A DNA stretch of 64,000 nt from Macrostomum hystrix (GCA_950097015.1 CATNEN010000001.1:17612501-17676500); one strand, 5' to 3'. Numbered from the stretch's first letter, positions 42,609 to 53,349 are shown. Notes: a model not told the origin generated them from the letters alone. Numbers and translations are program-made.

Positions 42609-45600
42609 CTATTTCTTAAGCGGTCTTTCCTCATCCTGCAGGGCGCCGCAGTTGATTGTGTCCGTCAGCCGGGCGAAGATGATGCTGGACGCTTGCAGGA
42701 TGAACACGGTGCCCATGGCCAGACTCAGGTAGCTGTAGATACCTCCCATCAGGTGCGTGATGATGAGCACGGAGCTCATCAGAATGACGAAGGCCAGAAT
42801 GATAAAGGTGCCGCGGACGATGGCGAACACGCGGGAGACTCGGCAGGACTCAACGCAGCACATCAGCATCTCTAGCACAATGGCCAGCATGGTGCAGGCG
42901 AGGCCGGTGAACACCATCACCTTGCTGACGTGATAGCCAACCGGATTCTGGTCCGCCCAGCGGCCATTGCAGCCTGCAATAAACAAACAGTGCGAAGCTG
43001 CATGCCACAACTGGGCCAGGCTAGTCCAGATGTTGCAGTCACTGACGCAGCTGCAGCTACTACGCTGCAAAGGCTGGGTACAGTTTGAAGTTCATGGACT
43101 GGCTGTGGATGGGGGCGCCACTCAAACTTCATACTCGGCTAGTAATAATAATAATAATTGAGTAAACCCGCTTTCATTGGCCTGATGTACAGTCGACAGC
43201 ACAGCTGCAGCTATTGTGCAGGGAAATTCTCCCATGGGTTGGTAACCCTCGAAATTCCCATATGAGATTCTAAACCTATGCAACACTCCCATTGGATAAT
43301 AAAACTTTGGATTTCACACATCGGCTGCTGAACCACTTTATTCACTGTTGGGAAGGAAGCCACTTTATATTTGGCCTAGCAACCAGTAAATCGTTGTACC
43401 ACACTGAATGCGTCATAATAAATAATTATTATTGCGTGAGGGCTGTGCGAAACGACACATTATTTGGTGACACTAGACCCGCAGCCAGCGAGGAGGCAAT
43501 TCTGGGGGGCAATGGCCTGCGCCTCCACGAGGTGCCCCCCGGAGGACGCAAGTCCTACGAAATGCAGGCCATCAAACGGGCCCTCCCAAAGCCCAGCAAA
43601 GCACAGCACAGCACAGCCCTATCTCACCGCCCAACAAGCATCTGGCGGTCCGAACCGGTCCTAAATGACTGACCAACTGCCGACGCAGCCTGCCGAGCCT
43701 CAACGGCGGGCCCCCGGCGGCGCGAAGCGCCAGCCCGACCGTCGGTCCGCGCGCGCTCAGGCCCCCAGCAGCCTGCACCTCCTGCAACTCAACGCAGAGG
43801 GCGTCGTTGCCAAGACGCCCGAACTGTGCAAGCTGCTCCTGGACCTGCGCGTTGACGTGGCCTGTCTTCAAGAGACCCACACCGCCGAAGGAAGGGAACC
43901 ACGCCTGCCGGGCTTCAATGCAGTCTGGCGCCACAGACAGAGCGGCCGGCGCTCAGGTGGCCCCACCCGCGGCGGAGGGGTCGCGATCCTTATCCGCGAG
44001 GGGCTGCGCTACGAGGTGCTGCATGAGCGGCCCTGCGCCCCCGAGGACGTCTCCACCGAGTGGGCCGGCATCCGGGTTTTCCCATCTGAGAAGACGGTCG
44101 AGAGCCTGGACATTCACTGCCTGTACGTGCCGCCCATCAGAAACGCCGAAGGCGACGACCGCGTGCAGCGTTTCAACCCCCAGTGGCTCCCGTCAGGTGC
44201 CAGCACGGTGATCCTGGGGGACCTCAACGCGCACCACCCGGCCTGGGACCCCGAATCGGAAGAGACGGACCTGGGCACGGCCGCCTTTGAATGGTCCGTT
44301 ATTTCCGGCATGCGCATCCTGAATGACGGCAGCCACACCCACATGCCGCGCCGCGCCGATGCTCGGCAGACGGCGCCCGACGTCAGCCTGTGCCACAAGT
44401 CGCTCGCCAGCCGGGCTGAGTGGCAGGTGCGGAGGGACGTCGGATCGGACCACCTGCCGATCAGCGTCATCATTCATGGCAGCCGAGGCGCAGCCAAGAG
44501 AGCGGGCGCCGCCCGGCGGGCCTGGGTCAAAGCGGACTGGGCCGGCTTCCGCGCGCAGACCGAGGAGGCCCTGGCTGGCTGGGACGCCCTGCCGCCCGCG
44601 ACGGCCACCGAAGCCAACCGGCTGCTGACCGAGGCCATCATGACGGCCGACAAGGCGTTCATCCCGCGAGGGGCCCGGCCGTCCACGAAGGCCTGGTGGA
44701 CCCCGGAGGTCGAGGACGCCGTGAAGAGCCGTCGGGCCGCGCGGGCCGCCGCCGCTGCCGATCCGAACGAGCGGCCGGCCTGGAACAAGGCCAGCGCAGA
44801 CGCCAAGAAGATCATCGCCGACGCCAAGCGCGACAGCTGGAGGGCCTTCGCCGGCGAGGTGGCAGCGGACACAGACCACTCCAAGATCTGGAGAGTCGTT
44901 CGCTCCCTTGACGGCAGAAGCAACAACCTGCAGCGGGATGCAGCGCTCCGTGTGGGCCAGAAGCTCTACGTCCGACCAAAGGACATCGCCGAGGCTTACG
45001 CCAAGGAGTACGCCGCCGTGAGCCGCCTTCCGCAAGACCGCAGGACGCGCATCCTCCGCCGCGAGAACCACCGCAGCCGCGCCGCCGCACAAGCTGACAG
45101 CCCGGAGGCAGGAGACTTTAGCAAGCAATTCTCGTCTCGCGAGCTGGACAGAGTCCTTCGCTCCCTCCCGGCCAGGAAAGCCCCAGGACCAGACGGCATC
45201 TGTGCCGAGCACCTGCAGCACCTCGGCCCCGCCGGTCGCCGGGCGGCTCTGCACGTGATCAACCAGTCCTGGGCAAAGGGGGAGGTCCCGTCTGCGTGGC
45301 GACGCGCCCACGTCGTGCCGATCCTGAAGAAGGGCAAGCCGGCCGACGTGATTGGCTCCTACCGGCCGATCGCCCTGACCTCCGCCATGGCCAAGCTGGC
45401 CGAGCGCCTGGTCCAAGCGCGGCTCTACTGGTGGGCCGAGTCCCGGCAGCTGCTGCACCCGGCTCAGGCCGGCTTCCGCAAGCGGCGCTGCACCGAGGAC
45501 CAGATCGCCAGGCTCACCCAGCTCATCAGTGATGGTCACCAGGCCAGCCCTGCCCGGCGGACTGTCGTCGTTCTGTTCGACTTCCGCAGGGCGTACGACA

Positions 45601-48013
45601 CCGTCTGGAAGCAGGGCCTGCTGCACAAGCTCCACGCCGCGGGCATCCCGGCTGCCGGGGTCCGCTGGCTCAGCAGCTTCCTGGCCGACCGAAGGGCCGC
45701 CGTCAGGGTCGACGGCGCGACGAGCAGCTGGCGGCTCTTCCGCGAGGGCTTACCACAGGGGAGCGTTCTTGCCCCGCTGCTCTTCGCGCTTTTCATTAAC
45801 GACCTGCCGGACCAGCTGCCGCCCGACTGCACGCCGCTCCTATACGCGGACGACCTGGCCATTGCAGTGCAAGGCCTGACTGTGGAGGAGGCCGAGGCGA
45901 AAGCGCAGCGGGCCATCGATGCGACGGCCGAGTGGGCAAACAAGTGGCGGCTGCAGCTGGCGCCGGAGAAGTGCGCCGCATCCCTGTTTTCCACCACCGC
46001 AGGTGAGGCCAGCCGGGAGCTGCGGCTGCAGCTGAACGACGCCCCCCTCGCGACGGACCGCCAGCCCCGGTTTCTCGGCGTCATCCTGGACCGCCTGCTG
46101 AGCTTCACCGCGCACGCCGCCAACGTCGCAGGCCGCGCCCGCGCCCGGTGCGGCGTCCTGGCCGCGCTCTCCGGTAGCAGCTGGGGCGCCAAGCAGACCG
46201 ACGTGCGCCGGCTCTACACTGCCTACGTGCGGCCGGTGCTGGAGTACGCGGCCGGCGCCTGGATGCCGTCGGCCTGCAAGACGGCCATTGAGCAGCTGGA
46301 CCGAGCCCAGCGCCTGTGCGCGCGCGTCATCACCGGGTGCCCTCGGAACACCAGGTCGGAGGTGCTAGAACGAGAGGCCGGCCTGCCCCCGATGGCGGTC
46401 CGCGCCGAGATGCACGCCGGCCTTCTCCTCGAGCGCGCCCTCAGGCTCCCGCCCGACAACCCGCTGCTCGCCTGCGCGGCCGCCGAGGGCCCACGCCGCC
46501 GCCTCCAGAGCGCCCGAGGCTGGCGGGAAACGGCGACCAGAGTCAGCACCGACGCGGGCCTGAGCGGCTACCCGCGCGAGCCCGTTTGCGCTGTCCCCGC
46601 GACGCCTCCCTGGGCCAACCTGGACACCGTCACCTTTGGTCTGCAGCTGTCCGCCCCCTCCTCCCGGTGCGACCCGCCTGAGGCACGGAGAGCGGCGGCT
46701 GAGCTAACGCTGGCAGGCCTGCCGCCCGCCCGCACGGCCATCTGGACCGACGGAGCGGCAAAGGATGGCGTCTCGGCCGGCGGCAGCGGCGCCCTGGTCG
46801 AGCCCGACACGGCACTGTGCGTCCCAGCCGGTCACGTGACGTCCAGCTTCCACGCTGAGCTGGTGGCCATCGCCGAGGCCCTCCAGTGGGTGTTGGCGGC
46901 ACCGGACCCGGCCGAGCTGTCGCCGGTCCGCGTGTGCTCGGACTCCCTGAGTGCGCTGGCTGCGCTCGAGTCCGGCCCCGGCTCGACGGGCGTCACCACT
47001 GCCGATGCCATCTGGGCCAGCCTCTCCCACCTCGCAGCCGGAGGCGTCGCTGTCCACCTGCAGTGGGTCCCGGGCCACGCGGGCATCCCTGGCAACGAGG
47101 CGGTCGATGCCATTGCCAAGCGCGGCTCCGCGCTGCCGCAGGCTGAGGCCCACATCCCGCTGGCTGCGGCCCAGGCCGCCATTCGCCGCCACTGCCTTGC
47201 CCGCTGGCACCAGCTGTACCGCGCGGCGGCCGCCGACGCTGCGGGCACGAGCTCGCTGCCCTGGCACGCCGCCTGCACCTCGGGCCACCTGCCGCCTCCT
47301 CCGCCGACTGACCTCTCGCGGCGGCACGAGCGGCTGATCTGCCAGCTGCGCGCCGACCGCTGCCATGCCCTCCGGGGCTTCCAGGCCACGATTGGCGCCC
47401 CGGTGGCCCCCACCTGTCGAGTCTGTGGCGAGGGCGACGAGACGGCGGCCCACGTGCTCCTCGCCTGCCCCGCGCTGACCGCCCACCGCTGCCGCCTCTG
47501 GGGCCCCTGCCCGGAGCCCGCTGCGGTCTTTGAATGCTGTGCTTCCGTGCTGGCCCTGCTTGGGAAGGCGGGCATCATCTGATGCCCGGTGCCATGGGCC
47601 CCGAAGAAGAAGAAGAAGAATTCTGCCCATTTCGCTGACTCCTGAGCGCACACGCTCACACAGGTGTGTACATCTGCCCTGACTTCCTCATCGTCAGGCA
47701 GTGTACACTCTCACTGTGCCTCGGAGGTTGGCCCTCAATGGCGTAAATTGCACGACAAGCCCCCAAGCCTTCTCTCCGCGACTGCGCCCCAAATGAAAAT
47801 GTGGCCTCGCCGCGGAATCGAGCTCAGGGACCTCGGTGCGAGAGGCAAACGCGTTAGACCCTTCTGCCCCTGACCCTGCACTGAATGCTTACCGCTGTAC
47901 AAGCTGCCGCGGTTCTCGCAGCCCCAGTTCGGTGTGAAGATGCCCAGAATGACCATCACGCAGCCGGAGATTAGAAACACCAGCGTGATTGGGCAGAACA
48001 CAGAGCACTGCAT
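42609..48013 (-). CDS. Four-transmembrane protein gene (claudin/PMP22- or MARVEL-like topology), 2 exons
   Basis: Exon 1 (48013-47893) begins MQCSVFCPITLVFLISGCVM. It ends at a gtaagc donor, and exon 2 (42973-42609) begins after ttgtttattgcag. The join completes a Gly codon (LYS-G-CNGRW) and gives 161 residues. Four hydrophobic segments are clear: about 6-27, 49-74, 85-113 and 117-140. The first extracellular loop holds W30 and several Cys (WGCENRGSLYSGC), and the tail is short and acidic/basic (ALQDEERPLKK). The topology fits the large claudin/PMP22/MARVEL group of membrane organisers. I see no signature that decides among them. The 4919-bp intron holds a SINE and a LINE in the opposite orientation. 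Exons are free of lesions, so the gene is probably functional. Confidence 0.7.
43483..43672 (+). CDS. LINE ORF1, C-terminal remnant
   Basis: The open frame entering from the insertion boundary reads GNGLRLHEVPPGGRKSYEMQ, AIKRALPKPSKAQH, SIWRSEPVLND and stops at TGA 43670-43672. Its stop overlaps the ORF2 start in ATGACTGA. The frame is open further left only because flanking SINE DNA happens to be open. No zinc knuckle remains in this short piece. Confidence 0.55.
43665..47582 (+). CDS. LINE ORF2: endonuclease / reverse transcriptase / RNase H polyprotein, intact
   Basis: 1305 codons without a break. AP-type endonuclease at about residues 36-270: LLQLNAEG (Asn), VACLQETH (Glu), ILGDLNAHHPAWD, SDHLPIS. 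Reverse transcriptase at about 480-800: RKAPGPDGI, YRPIALTSAMAKL, FDFRRAYDTVW, LPQGSVLAPLLF, catalytic LLYADDLAIAV near 725. RNase H at about 1020-1160: AIWTDGAAKDG, FHAELVAIAEAL, VCSDSLSALA, WVPGHAGIPGNEAVDAIAK. C-terminal CCHC knuckle CRVCGEGDETAAHVLLAC near 1250. This layout is that of the I/R1/LOA group with RNase H. It nicks target DNA and copies its RNA by target-primed reverse transcription. The intact frame suggests recent insertion. ATG 43665 was chosen because of the ORF1 overlap; upstream residues are ORF1. Confidence 0.9.
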   Translation: MTDQLPTQPAEPQRRAPGGAKRQPDRRSARAQAPSSLHLLQLNAEGVVAKTPELCKLLLDLRVDVACLQETHTAEGREPRLPGFNAVWRHRQSGRRSGGPTRGGGVAILIREGLRYEVLHERPCAPEDVSTEWAGIRVFPSEKTVESLDIHCLYVPPIRNAEGDDRVQRFNPQWLPSGASTVILGDLNAHHPAWDPESEETDLGTAAFEWSVISGMRILNDGSHTHMPRRADARQTAPDVSLCHKSLASRAEWQVRRDVGSDHLPISVIIHGSRGAAKRAGAARRAWVKADWAGFRAQTEEALAGWDALPPATATEANRLLTEAIMTADKAFIPRGARPSTKAWWTPEVEDAVKSRRAARAAAAADPNERPAWNKASADAKKIIADAKRDSWRAFAGEVAADTDHSKIWRVVRSLDGRSNNLQRDAALRVGQKLYVRPKDIAEAYAKEYAAVSRLPQDRRTRILRRENHRSRAAAQADSPEAGDFSKQFSSRELDRVLRSLPARKAPGPDGICAEHLQHLGPAGRRAALHVINQSWAKGEVPSAWRRAHVVPILKKGKPADVIGSYRPIALTSAMAKLAERLVQARLYWWAESRQLLHPAQAGFRKRRCTEDQIARLTQLISDGHQASPARRTVVVLFDFRRAYDTVWKQGLLHKLHAAGIPAAGVRWLSSFLADRRAAVRVDGATSSWRLFREGLPQGSVLAPLLFALFINDLPDQLPPDCTPLLYADDLAIAVQGLTVEEAEAKAQRAIDATAEWANKWRLQLAPEKCAASLFSTTAGEASRELRLQLNDAPLATDRQPRFLGVILDRLLSFTAHAANVAGRARARCGVLAALSGSSWGAKQTDVRRLYTAYVRPVLEYAAGAWMPSACKTAIEQLDRAQRLCARVITGCPRNTRSEVLEREAGLPPMAVRAEMHAGLLLERALRLPPDNPLLACAAAEGPRRRLQSARGWRETATRVSTDAGLSGYPREPVCAVPATPPWANLDTVTFGLQLSAPSSRCDPPEARRAAAELTLAGLPPARTAIWTDGAAKDGVSAGGSGALVEPDTALCVPAGHVTSSFHAELVAIAEALQWVLAAPDPAELSPVRVCSDSLSALAALESGPGSTGVTTADAIWASLSHLAAGGVAVHLQWVPGHAGIPGNEAVDAIAKRGSALPQAEAHIPLAAAQAAIRRHCLARWHQLYRAAAADAAGTSSLPWHAACTSGHLPPPPPTDLSRRHERLICQLRADRCHALRGFQATIGAPVAPTCRVCGEGDETAAHVLLACPALTAHRCRLWGPCPEPAAVFECCASVLALLGKAGII

Positions 48014-48552
48014 TTGTGCAATCTGAAATCTAATCTGCGGTTAATTGAAACAAAAAATATATATATTTGTTCAGGCAGTTTGCCTAGCTACAAAAAAAGT
48101 AAAAATTTTATATTAGTGGATTTTGTTTAGCTGCTGCCTAACAGAGAGTTTCGGCTGAAATCGATTTCCTATCACTCGTATAGCTTCAACTCATTGTGCT
48201 GCCCTTAATATACTTTGAAAGTCTCTGCCCAGAAATTAGTATTGATTAACTCGAGCTACTGTACAATGGAATTGATATTTTACTGTAGCTCTCATAGTGT
48301 CTCCCCCTAGTAACCCCACGATATGTAAAAAAAAATATGAACATTGGCGTGTACTAAACTTATGTGTATTCCAATTGAATAGCTTGGCTGTGTCTCAACC
48401 CGTTCGTTTTTGTTCAGGATATTTGACAGACACCAATTCCTGGCCCTACAATAAAGCAATGCCCAATAGTCGATAAAAATAGTAAATTAAATTACTTTAG
48501 AATAATTGTAAGCTTCTCTGACGAAAAAACTTGGAGAAGTAGGCGATCGGAG
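48014..48552. other. AT-rich intergenic DNA (promoter side of the four-TM gene)
   Basis: No ORF. It lies directly upstream (minus strand) of the four-TM gene and probably holds its 5' UTR and promoter, but no distinct TATA box is seen. Confidence 0.4.
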
Positions 48553-49466
48553 TGTGTGATCAGTGAGTCAGTGGGTGTGATAAGAGAGTCAGTGGGTGTG
48601 ATAAGAGAGTCAGTGGGTGTGATAAGAGAGTCAGTGGGTGTGATAAGAGAGTCAGTGGGTGTGATAAGAGAGTCAGTGGGTGTGATAAGAGAGTCAGTGG
48701 GTGTGATAAGAGAGTCAGTGGGTGTGATAAGAGAGTCAGTCGGTGTGATAAGAGAGTCAGTGGGTGTAATAAGAGAGTCAGTGGGTGTAATAAGAGAGTC
48801 AGTGGGTGTGATAAGAGAGTCAGTGGGTGTGATAAGAGAGTCAGTGGGTGTGATAAGAGAGTCAGTGGGTGTGATAAGAGAGTCAGTGGGTGTAATAAGA
48901 GAGTCAGTGGGTGTAATAAGAGAGTCAGTGGGTGTGATAAGAGAGTCAGTGGGTGTGATAAGAGAGTCAGTGGGTGTGATAAGAGAGTCAGTGGGTGTGA
49001 TAAGAGAGTCAGTGGGTGTGATAAGAGAGTCAGTGGGTGTGATAAGTGAGTCAGTGGGTGTGATAAGAGAGTCAGTGGGTGTGATAAGAGAGTCAGTGGG
49101 TGTGATAAGAGAGTCAGTGGGTGTGGTAAGAGAGTCAGTGGGTGTGATAAGAGAGTCAGTGGGTGTGATAAGAGAGTCAGTGGGTGTGATAAGAGAGTCA
49201 GTGGGTGTGATAAGAGAGTCAGTGGGTGTGATAAGAGAGTCAGTGGGTGTGATAAGTGAGTCAGTGGGTGTGATAAGAGAGTCAGTGGGTGTGATAAGAG
49301 AGTCAGTGGGTGTGATAAGAGAGTCAGTGGGTGTGATAAGAGAGTCAGTGGGTGTGATAAGAGAGTCAGTGGGTGTGATAAGTGAGTCAGTGGGTGTGAT
49401 AAGAGAGTCAGTGGGTGTGATAAGAGAGTCAGTGGGTGTGATAAGAGAGTCAGTGGGTGTGGTGTC
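48553..49466 (+). repeat. 21-bp minisatellite, about 43 copies
   Basis: Unit agagagtcagtgggtgtgata, highly homogeneous, with occasional variants (gtaata, aagtgag, gtcggtg, gtggtaag). The unit is a multiple of 3, so a frame of 322 codons is open across it as repeats of RESVGVI. The frame starts and ends in unrelated DNA and has no signal or domain, so I do not call it a gene. Confidence 0.95.
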
Positions 49467-49536
49467 AGAACCAGGCTTTGATACGAGTCAAATTAAATTT
49501 GTTAGTTTTATTGAGTCGGAATAAAGATTATTTTCC

Positions 49537-49860
49537 GTGGTGAGTAACTGAGCAATTAAAGCGTTTGCCACTCACGCCGAGGCTCCTGAGTTCGATTCCG
49601 CGGCGAGGCCACATTCATTTGGGGCGCAGCAGCGGAGAGAAGGCTTGGGGGCTTGTCGTGCAATTTACATTCTTGAGGACTAACCTCCAAGACTGCCTGA
49701 GAGTGTACACTTCCTGACGTTGAGAAAGTCAGAGCAGGTGTACACACCTGTGTGCGTGTGTGCTCAGGAGTCAGCGAAATGGGCAGAATGGGCGGGTCTA
49801 GTGTCACCAAATGATGTGCCATTGCCCGCAGCCCTCCTGCAGTTATTATGAAATTATTAT
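49537..49860 (+). mobile_element. tRNA-derived SINE (family S1), complete plus-strand copy
   Basis: Head: gtggtgagtaactgagcaatt (A-box region), gcgtttgcc and gagttcgattccg (B box), similar to Ser/Leu-type tRNAs. Body: ggcgaggccacattcatttg, cggagagaaggcttgggggc, cacacctgtgtgcgtgtgtg, gtctagtgtcaccaaatg. It ends in a ttattatgaaattattat tail. The same segments occur in minus orientation at 43415/47621-47875 and 54940-55165. Confidence 0.8.
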
Positions 49861-50387
49861 CAAAGAAGAGCCTTATCTTAAGTTCTTGTTTATTTTCCCT
49901 TTTAGCTGCAGAAACGTATTGAGATAGGAACTCATTCATTAGGATCTAAGGATATTGAAAAGTTCTGAGATGCTGAGCTATGTGAATATCATATGAATAT
50001 AACAGTTTTTTGTTTATTAGAATTATTCTATTAATTGATTACAGCCACAAAGCATGTTGGTGAGACTAGACCAGCTGACATTGTAACGGCCCACCACTTC
50101 CAGGTGTACTTTTCTCTGTGTTTGTACCAGTTCAGTACTCATAATAGTTGTACTAAATATTAGTTAAGTATACAACAGTTTTTAGAAAGCAAGAAAGATA
50201 AATATATTTGAATTTGAAGTAATAAATTGTGCATGAGAATTGAACAGGTGTTGTTACTCAAATAGGACTATCGCAAAACTTTCTGGTCAACGAGGATAAA
50301 TAAGCGACGGTCATCTCTAACGAGACTCTCTACAAGACCAACTCAGGCTAACAGAGTGCTCAAAGGTGTCAAAGAGATTCAGCCAGA
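49861..50387. other. Upstream region of lipase gene 1
   Basis: AT-rich. A TATA-like gataaataag lies at about 50294-50303, some 85-90 bp before the start codon, in a position suitable for a core promoter. Nothing else is recognised. Confidence 0.4.
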
Positions 50388-51980
50388 ATGTTGATGCGTC
50401 TAATTGCCTTGGCTTTCGCGTTGACCCTGTGCGGCGAACGGGTTCTCGGCATGGAGCTGCACCGCCAGAAAAGTGAGTAGTCACTGCTCATCTCAAGACA
50501 ATTCTGATCGGGGTTGATAGTGGGAAAAGCAGGTTAAATCCTATGTTGGAGCCAAAGTGACCGCCTCAAATCAAGCGCCCCTTCAAATCCTAAATAATCC
50601 CTCAAATCCTAGGTGGCTCCCAAAATCCAAGGTGGCTCCACAGATTCAATGTGGCTCCCCAAATCCTAGGTGGCTCCCCAAATCCTAGGTGGCTCCCCAA
50701 ATCCTAGGTGGCTCCCCAAATCCAACTTCGCAGATATAAATAAGGATTGCAAGGAAAAACAGCTGATTAGCGGCTTCAATGTTAATATCAAACCTGAAAT
50801 CGCAATGCCGTGATGCCATCACTCTGCAGGGTTCATTCCACTCAATGTCTGCTACGATGGAATCGGCTGCTTCAGCACCGGTGGAAACTTCTACGACATT
50901 CTGAAGCGACCGATTCAGCTGCTGCCGCAGAGTCCTGACCGCATCAGGCCAACCTTCGCTCTCTTCACTCGCAGGAACATTGTGACGGCGCAGAACATCG
51001 TCTACAACAGCAAGGCTAGCGTCACCGGATCCAACTTCAACGCCCGGCTACCCACAAAGATCATCATTCACGGCTTTCTGGATGTCGGCACAACTTCCTG
51101 GATGGTGGACATGAAGAAGGCACTTCTGCTCCATGGCGACTACAATGTGATTCAGCTCGACTGGAGCAAGGGCAACCAGCTGCCGTACACTCAGGCTACG
51201 GCCAACACTCGAGTCATCGGAGCACTCATTGCTCAGCTCATCATGTGGCTCGAGACCGAGTTCGGAGCTAACCGTGAGCAGTTCCACCTGCTGGGCCACA
51301 GCCTTGGCGCCCATGTTGCTGGATACGCCGGTGAGAGACTCACTGGAACTCGCCGTCTCGGTCGCATCACCGGCATGGATCCGGCTGGTCCCTACTTCGA
51401 GAACACGCACCCGGAGGTCCGGCTCGACCCTACTGACGCTCGCTTCGTCGACGCCATCCACACGGACGGAGACAGCCTGTTGAGCAGCATTTTGCTCAAA
51501 GGAGGCTTCGGAATGATGCAGGCGGTAGGTCACGTGGACTTCTACGCTAACGGAGGCAAGAACCAGCCGGATTGCACCCAGAATCCGATAATTAATATCA
51601 TTGTCGACGGTGTCATTGAGGGCACCAAGTGGACCGTTTCTTGTGACCACCTGCGGGTGCTCCCCATGGTGACAAGCACTGTTGAGAACCTGCCTGGCAA
51701 CTACAAGGCCTTCCCGTGCGACTCCTACGCGAACTTCAAGGCTGGCAAGTGCTCGAGCTGCGGCACTGTGGGCTGCGCTCAGATGGGCATTCGGGCCAGC
51801 GAGTGGAACCCGAACGGACGCACAAACGTGAAGATGTTCTTGGACACTGCCGGCAAGGCACCCTTTGAGAGCACTGGTGAGTGTTGATGTATGGTGCCCG
51901 ATGGCTGCTTTCAGCTGTTGTGCCAATTGTTCTCCCATCATCAGATTTCTCATCGTCGCCTTTCAGGTCCTCGTCGCTAG
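50388..51980 (+). CDS. Secreted pancreatic-lipase-family protein 1 (no PLAT domain), 3 exons
   Basis: Exons 50388-50472, 50830-51876, 51967-51980 join in frame (AAA-AGG, G-GT) to 381 residues. MLMRLIALAFALTLCGERVL is a signal peptide. The mature part begins HRQKRFIPLNVCYDGIGC. The catalytic triad fits the lipase family: Ser in GHSLG (HLLGHSLGAH), Asp in GMDPAGPYF, His in SCDHLRVL. IIHGFL, YNVIQLDWSKGN and WNPNGRTNVKMFLDTAGKAP are family landmarks. It probably hydrolyses acylglycerols or phospholipids outside the cell, perhaps in the gut. It ends ESTGPRR, so the usual ~110-residue PLAT domain is absent. AATAAA lies at about 52103. It is first of three tandem paralogues on one strand. Confidence 0.9.
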
Positions 51981-53349
51981 TCGGCTTTTCCGGATGATCC
52001 TGAGAGTTTGACAACTTGAAGCTTGCTCCCCATCATTCGCTGTACAGATTTTAAATGTAATGTTCTGGGATGTTAGTCAAGAACTGTAATGAGCTTCACA
52101 ATAATAAACTGCTAGCTGCCTGTTGTTGAAGGCCGCATAGACTGCTCAAATTCAACTAAATCTGCAGTTGAGATTGCATCTTGTTCTTTATTTAAAGTTT
52201 TGTCATCCAACGATATGTCGACTCATTCTTTCACGTTTCAAGAAGTACGAATTTGCTCTGCTCTTAAGTAGATGTACTACTTTTTAGATGCTGTTCAATT
52301 TGATCTACAATGCTTTACATTAAGCTTAGGTTGTTCAGTGACCATAAGAATTTGGATGAGAAGGCATATGAGAATGAATAAAATTAGAATTAGGCCAAGC
52401 ATTCAGTCAAAAAAAATTTTTGATCCAACACAGGTTTCATTTCAAACGAGAATAAACCATTTTCAATGAAATCGCCACATTCTTAATTTCCTGTAGGTGT
52501 ATTTTGCAGTGCATGATGAAAAAAAATTATCAAAGCAAAGTTTCTAAATTTCAAGCTCAAGCTTGTCTGACAAGGCCGTACAAACATGTAAAAGCCAGAT
52601 CTCAAAGTTCTTTAGATGCGTAATTTCTAAAAATACGAGTAGAATATTTCTGCATGCTAATTAATCTACTACGAGTAAATACTGAAGTAGTAGGTACAAA
52701 CGAATCGTGATAGATCTCAGATCCACATTCGAGTTGGAAAGATCTGTTATTTGCTGAGTCAGTCCAGTTACTCAGACCTTCAGTTTTGCCTTATTTACAG
52801 GCCAGATGGAGCAATATCAAACAGCGGTCGCAGTTCAGTAAATTGTGTGTGGGAAAACCGCAACACTCATGGCAGTTTTGAATATCCAATGGAAGCATAG
52901 CAGCATCTCACACGCCCACGTGAGAAATTATCGATCCAAGTGCAATATGGGTGGGGATCTGTAGGAGTGGCGCACAACAGGCGGTGGGAGTGTCGCTGGG
53001 AATCCCAATAAAACTACATTGCGGCTGGTGCCTCAAAGGCTTATCTTGGGTACTTCAAATGAAATTAGCGACACAAAATGACAAGCTACAATCGGCTTTG
53101 TTAAACTTTTGCAAGCTTTAGACTTGGTCACAGCGTAGAGGCTAATAAATTACTCGCCCTGAGGTAGACAAACACCATTTGGAGGCCAGGATTACAGATA
53201 AAGACATAAGTGCAGCTTTCTGATTAGCTCTGTGAAGCAAGCATCTGAGGTCGTAATTTCTGTGGATTTGTTTTTCAATTTAAAAAGGCAAAATTTTCAA
53301 ACCCGAATGTCACCGGCTCGGTCAGGAGACTCAGAAGAAGACGCGAACA
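51981..53349. other. Intergenic between lipase 1 and lipase 2
   Basis: Contains the 3' UTR and AATAAA (52103-52108) of lipase 1, then AT-rich DNA without recognisable genes. The lipase 2 promoter must lie in the last few hundred bases. ttaaaaagg at about 53280 is a weak TATA candidate. Confidence 0.4.

Larger units (their letters stand above)
43483..47620 (+). mobile_element. Non-LTR retrotransposon (APE endonuclease, RT, RNase H), 5'-truncated, (GAA)n tail
   Basis: The 4138-bp insertion is bounded by SINE sequence on both sides. Strongly GC-rich against an AT-rich host. The 3' end is a short (gaa)5-type tail (47603-47620), typical of I/R1/LOA-type elements that end in simple repeats and not poly(A). 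The 5' end retains only the last ~60 codons of an ORF1, then an intact ORF2. No obvious target-site duplication is seen. Confidence 0.85.
43415..47875 (-). mobile_element. tRNA-derived SINE (family S1), minus-strand copy split by a LINE
   Basis: The SINE head and body occupy 47875-47621: tRNA-like GCGTTTGCCTCTCGCACC and GAGCTCGATTCCGCGGCGAG, then CGGAGAGAAGGCTTGGGGGC. The tail continues at 43482-43415 (gggtctagtgtcaccaaat in minus reading, ending in an AT/TAA-rich tail). Between them lies the LINE 43483-47620. Comparison with the unsplit copy at 49537-49860 shows that only about three bases are missing at the junction. Confidence 0.75.

Noticed and set aside
43292-43482. N-terminal part of the 126-codon frame before the LINE as ORF1
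   Set aside because: This part is intron and SINE-tail DNA that happens to be open; LINE sequence starts at about 43483.
44193-45635. 480-codon minus-strand ORF, plus other long antisense frames within 43.6-47.7 kb
   Set aside because: Shadows of the very GC-rich LINE ORF2, whose plus-strand frame has all expected domains.
48556-49524. 322-codon ORF as a real protein gene
   Set aside because: It is only the 21-bp minisatellite read in frame. No signal, domain or splice context supports a gene.
51048-51953. 301-codon antisense ORF over lipase 1 (and its equivalents over lipases 2 and 3)
   Set aside because: Mirror frame of the GC-rich lipase exon; the sense strand has the catalytic motifs.
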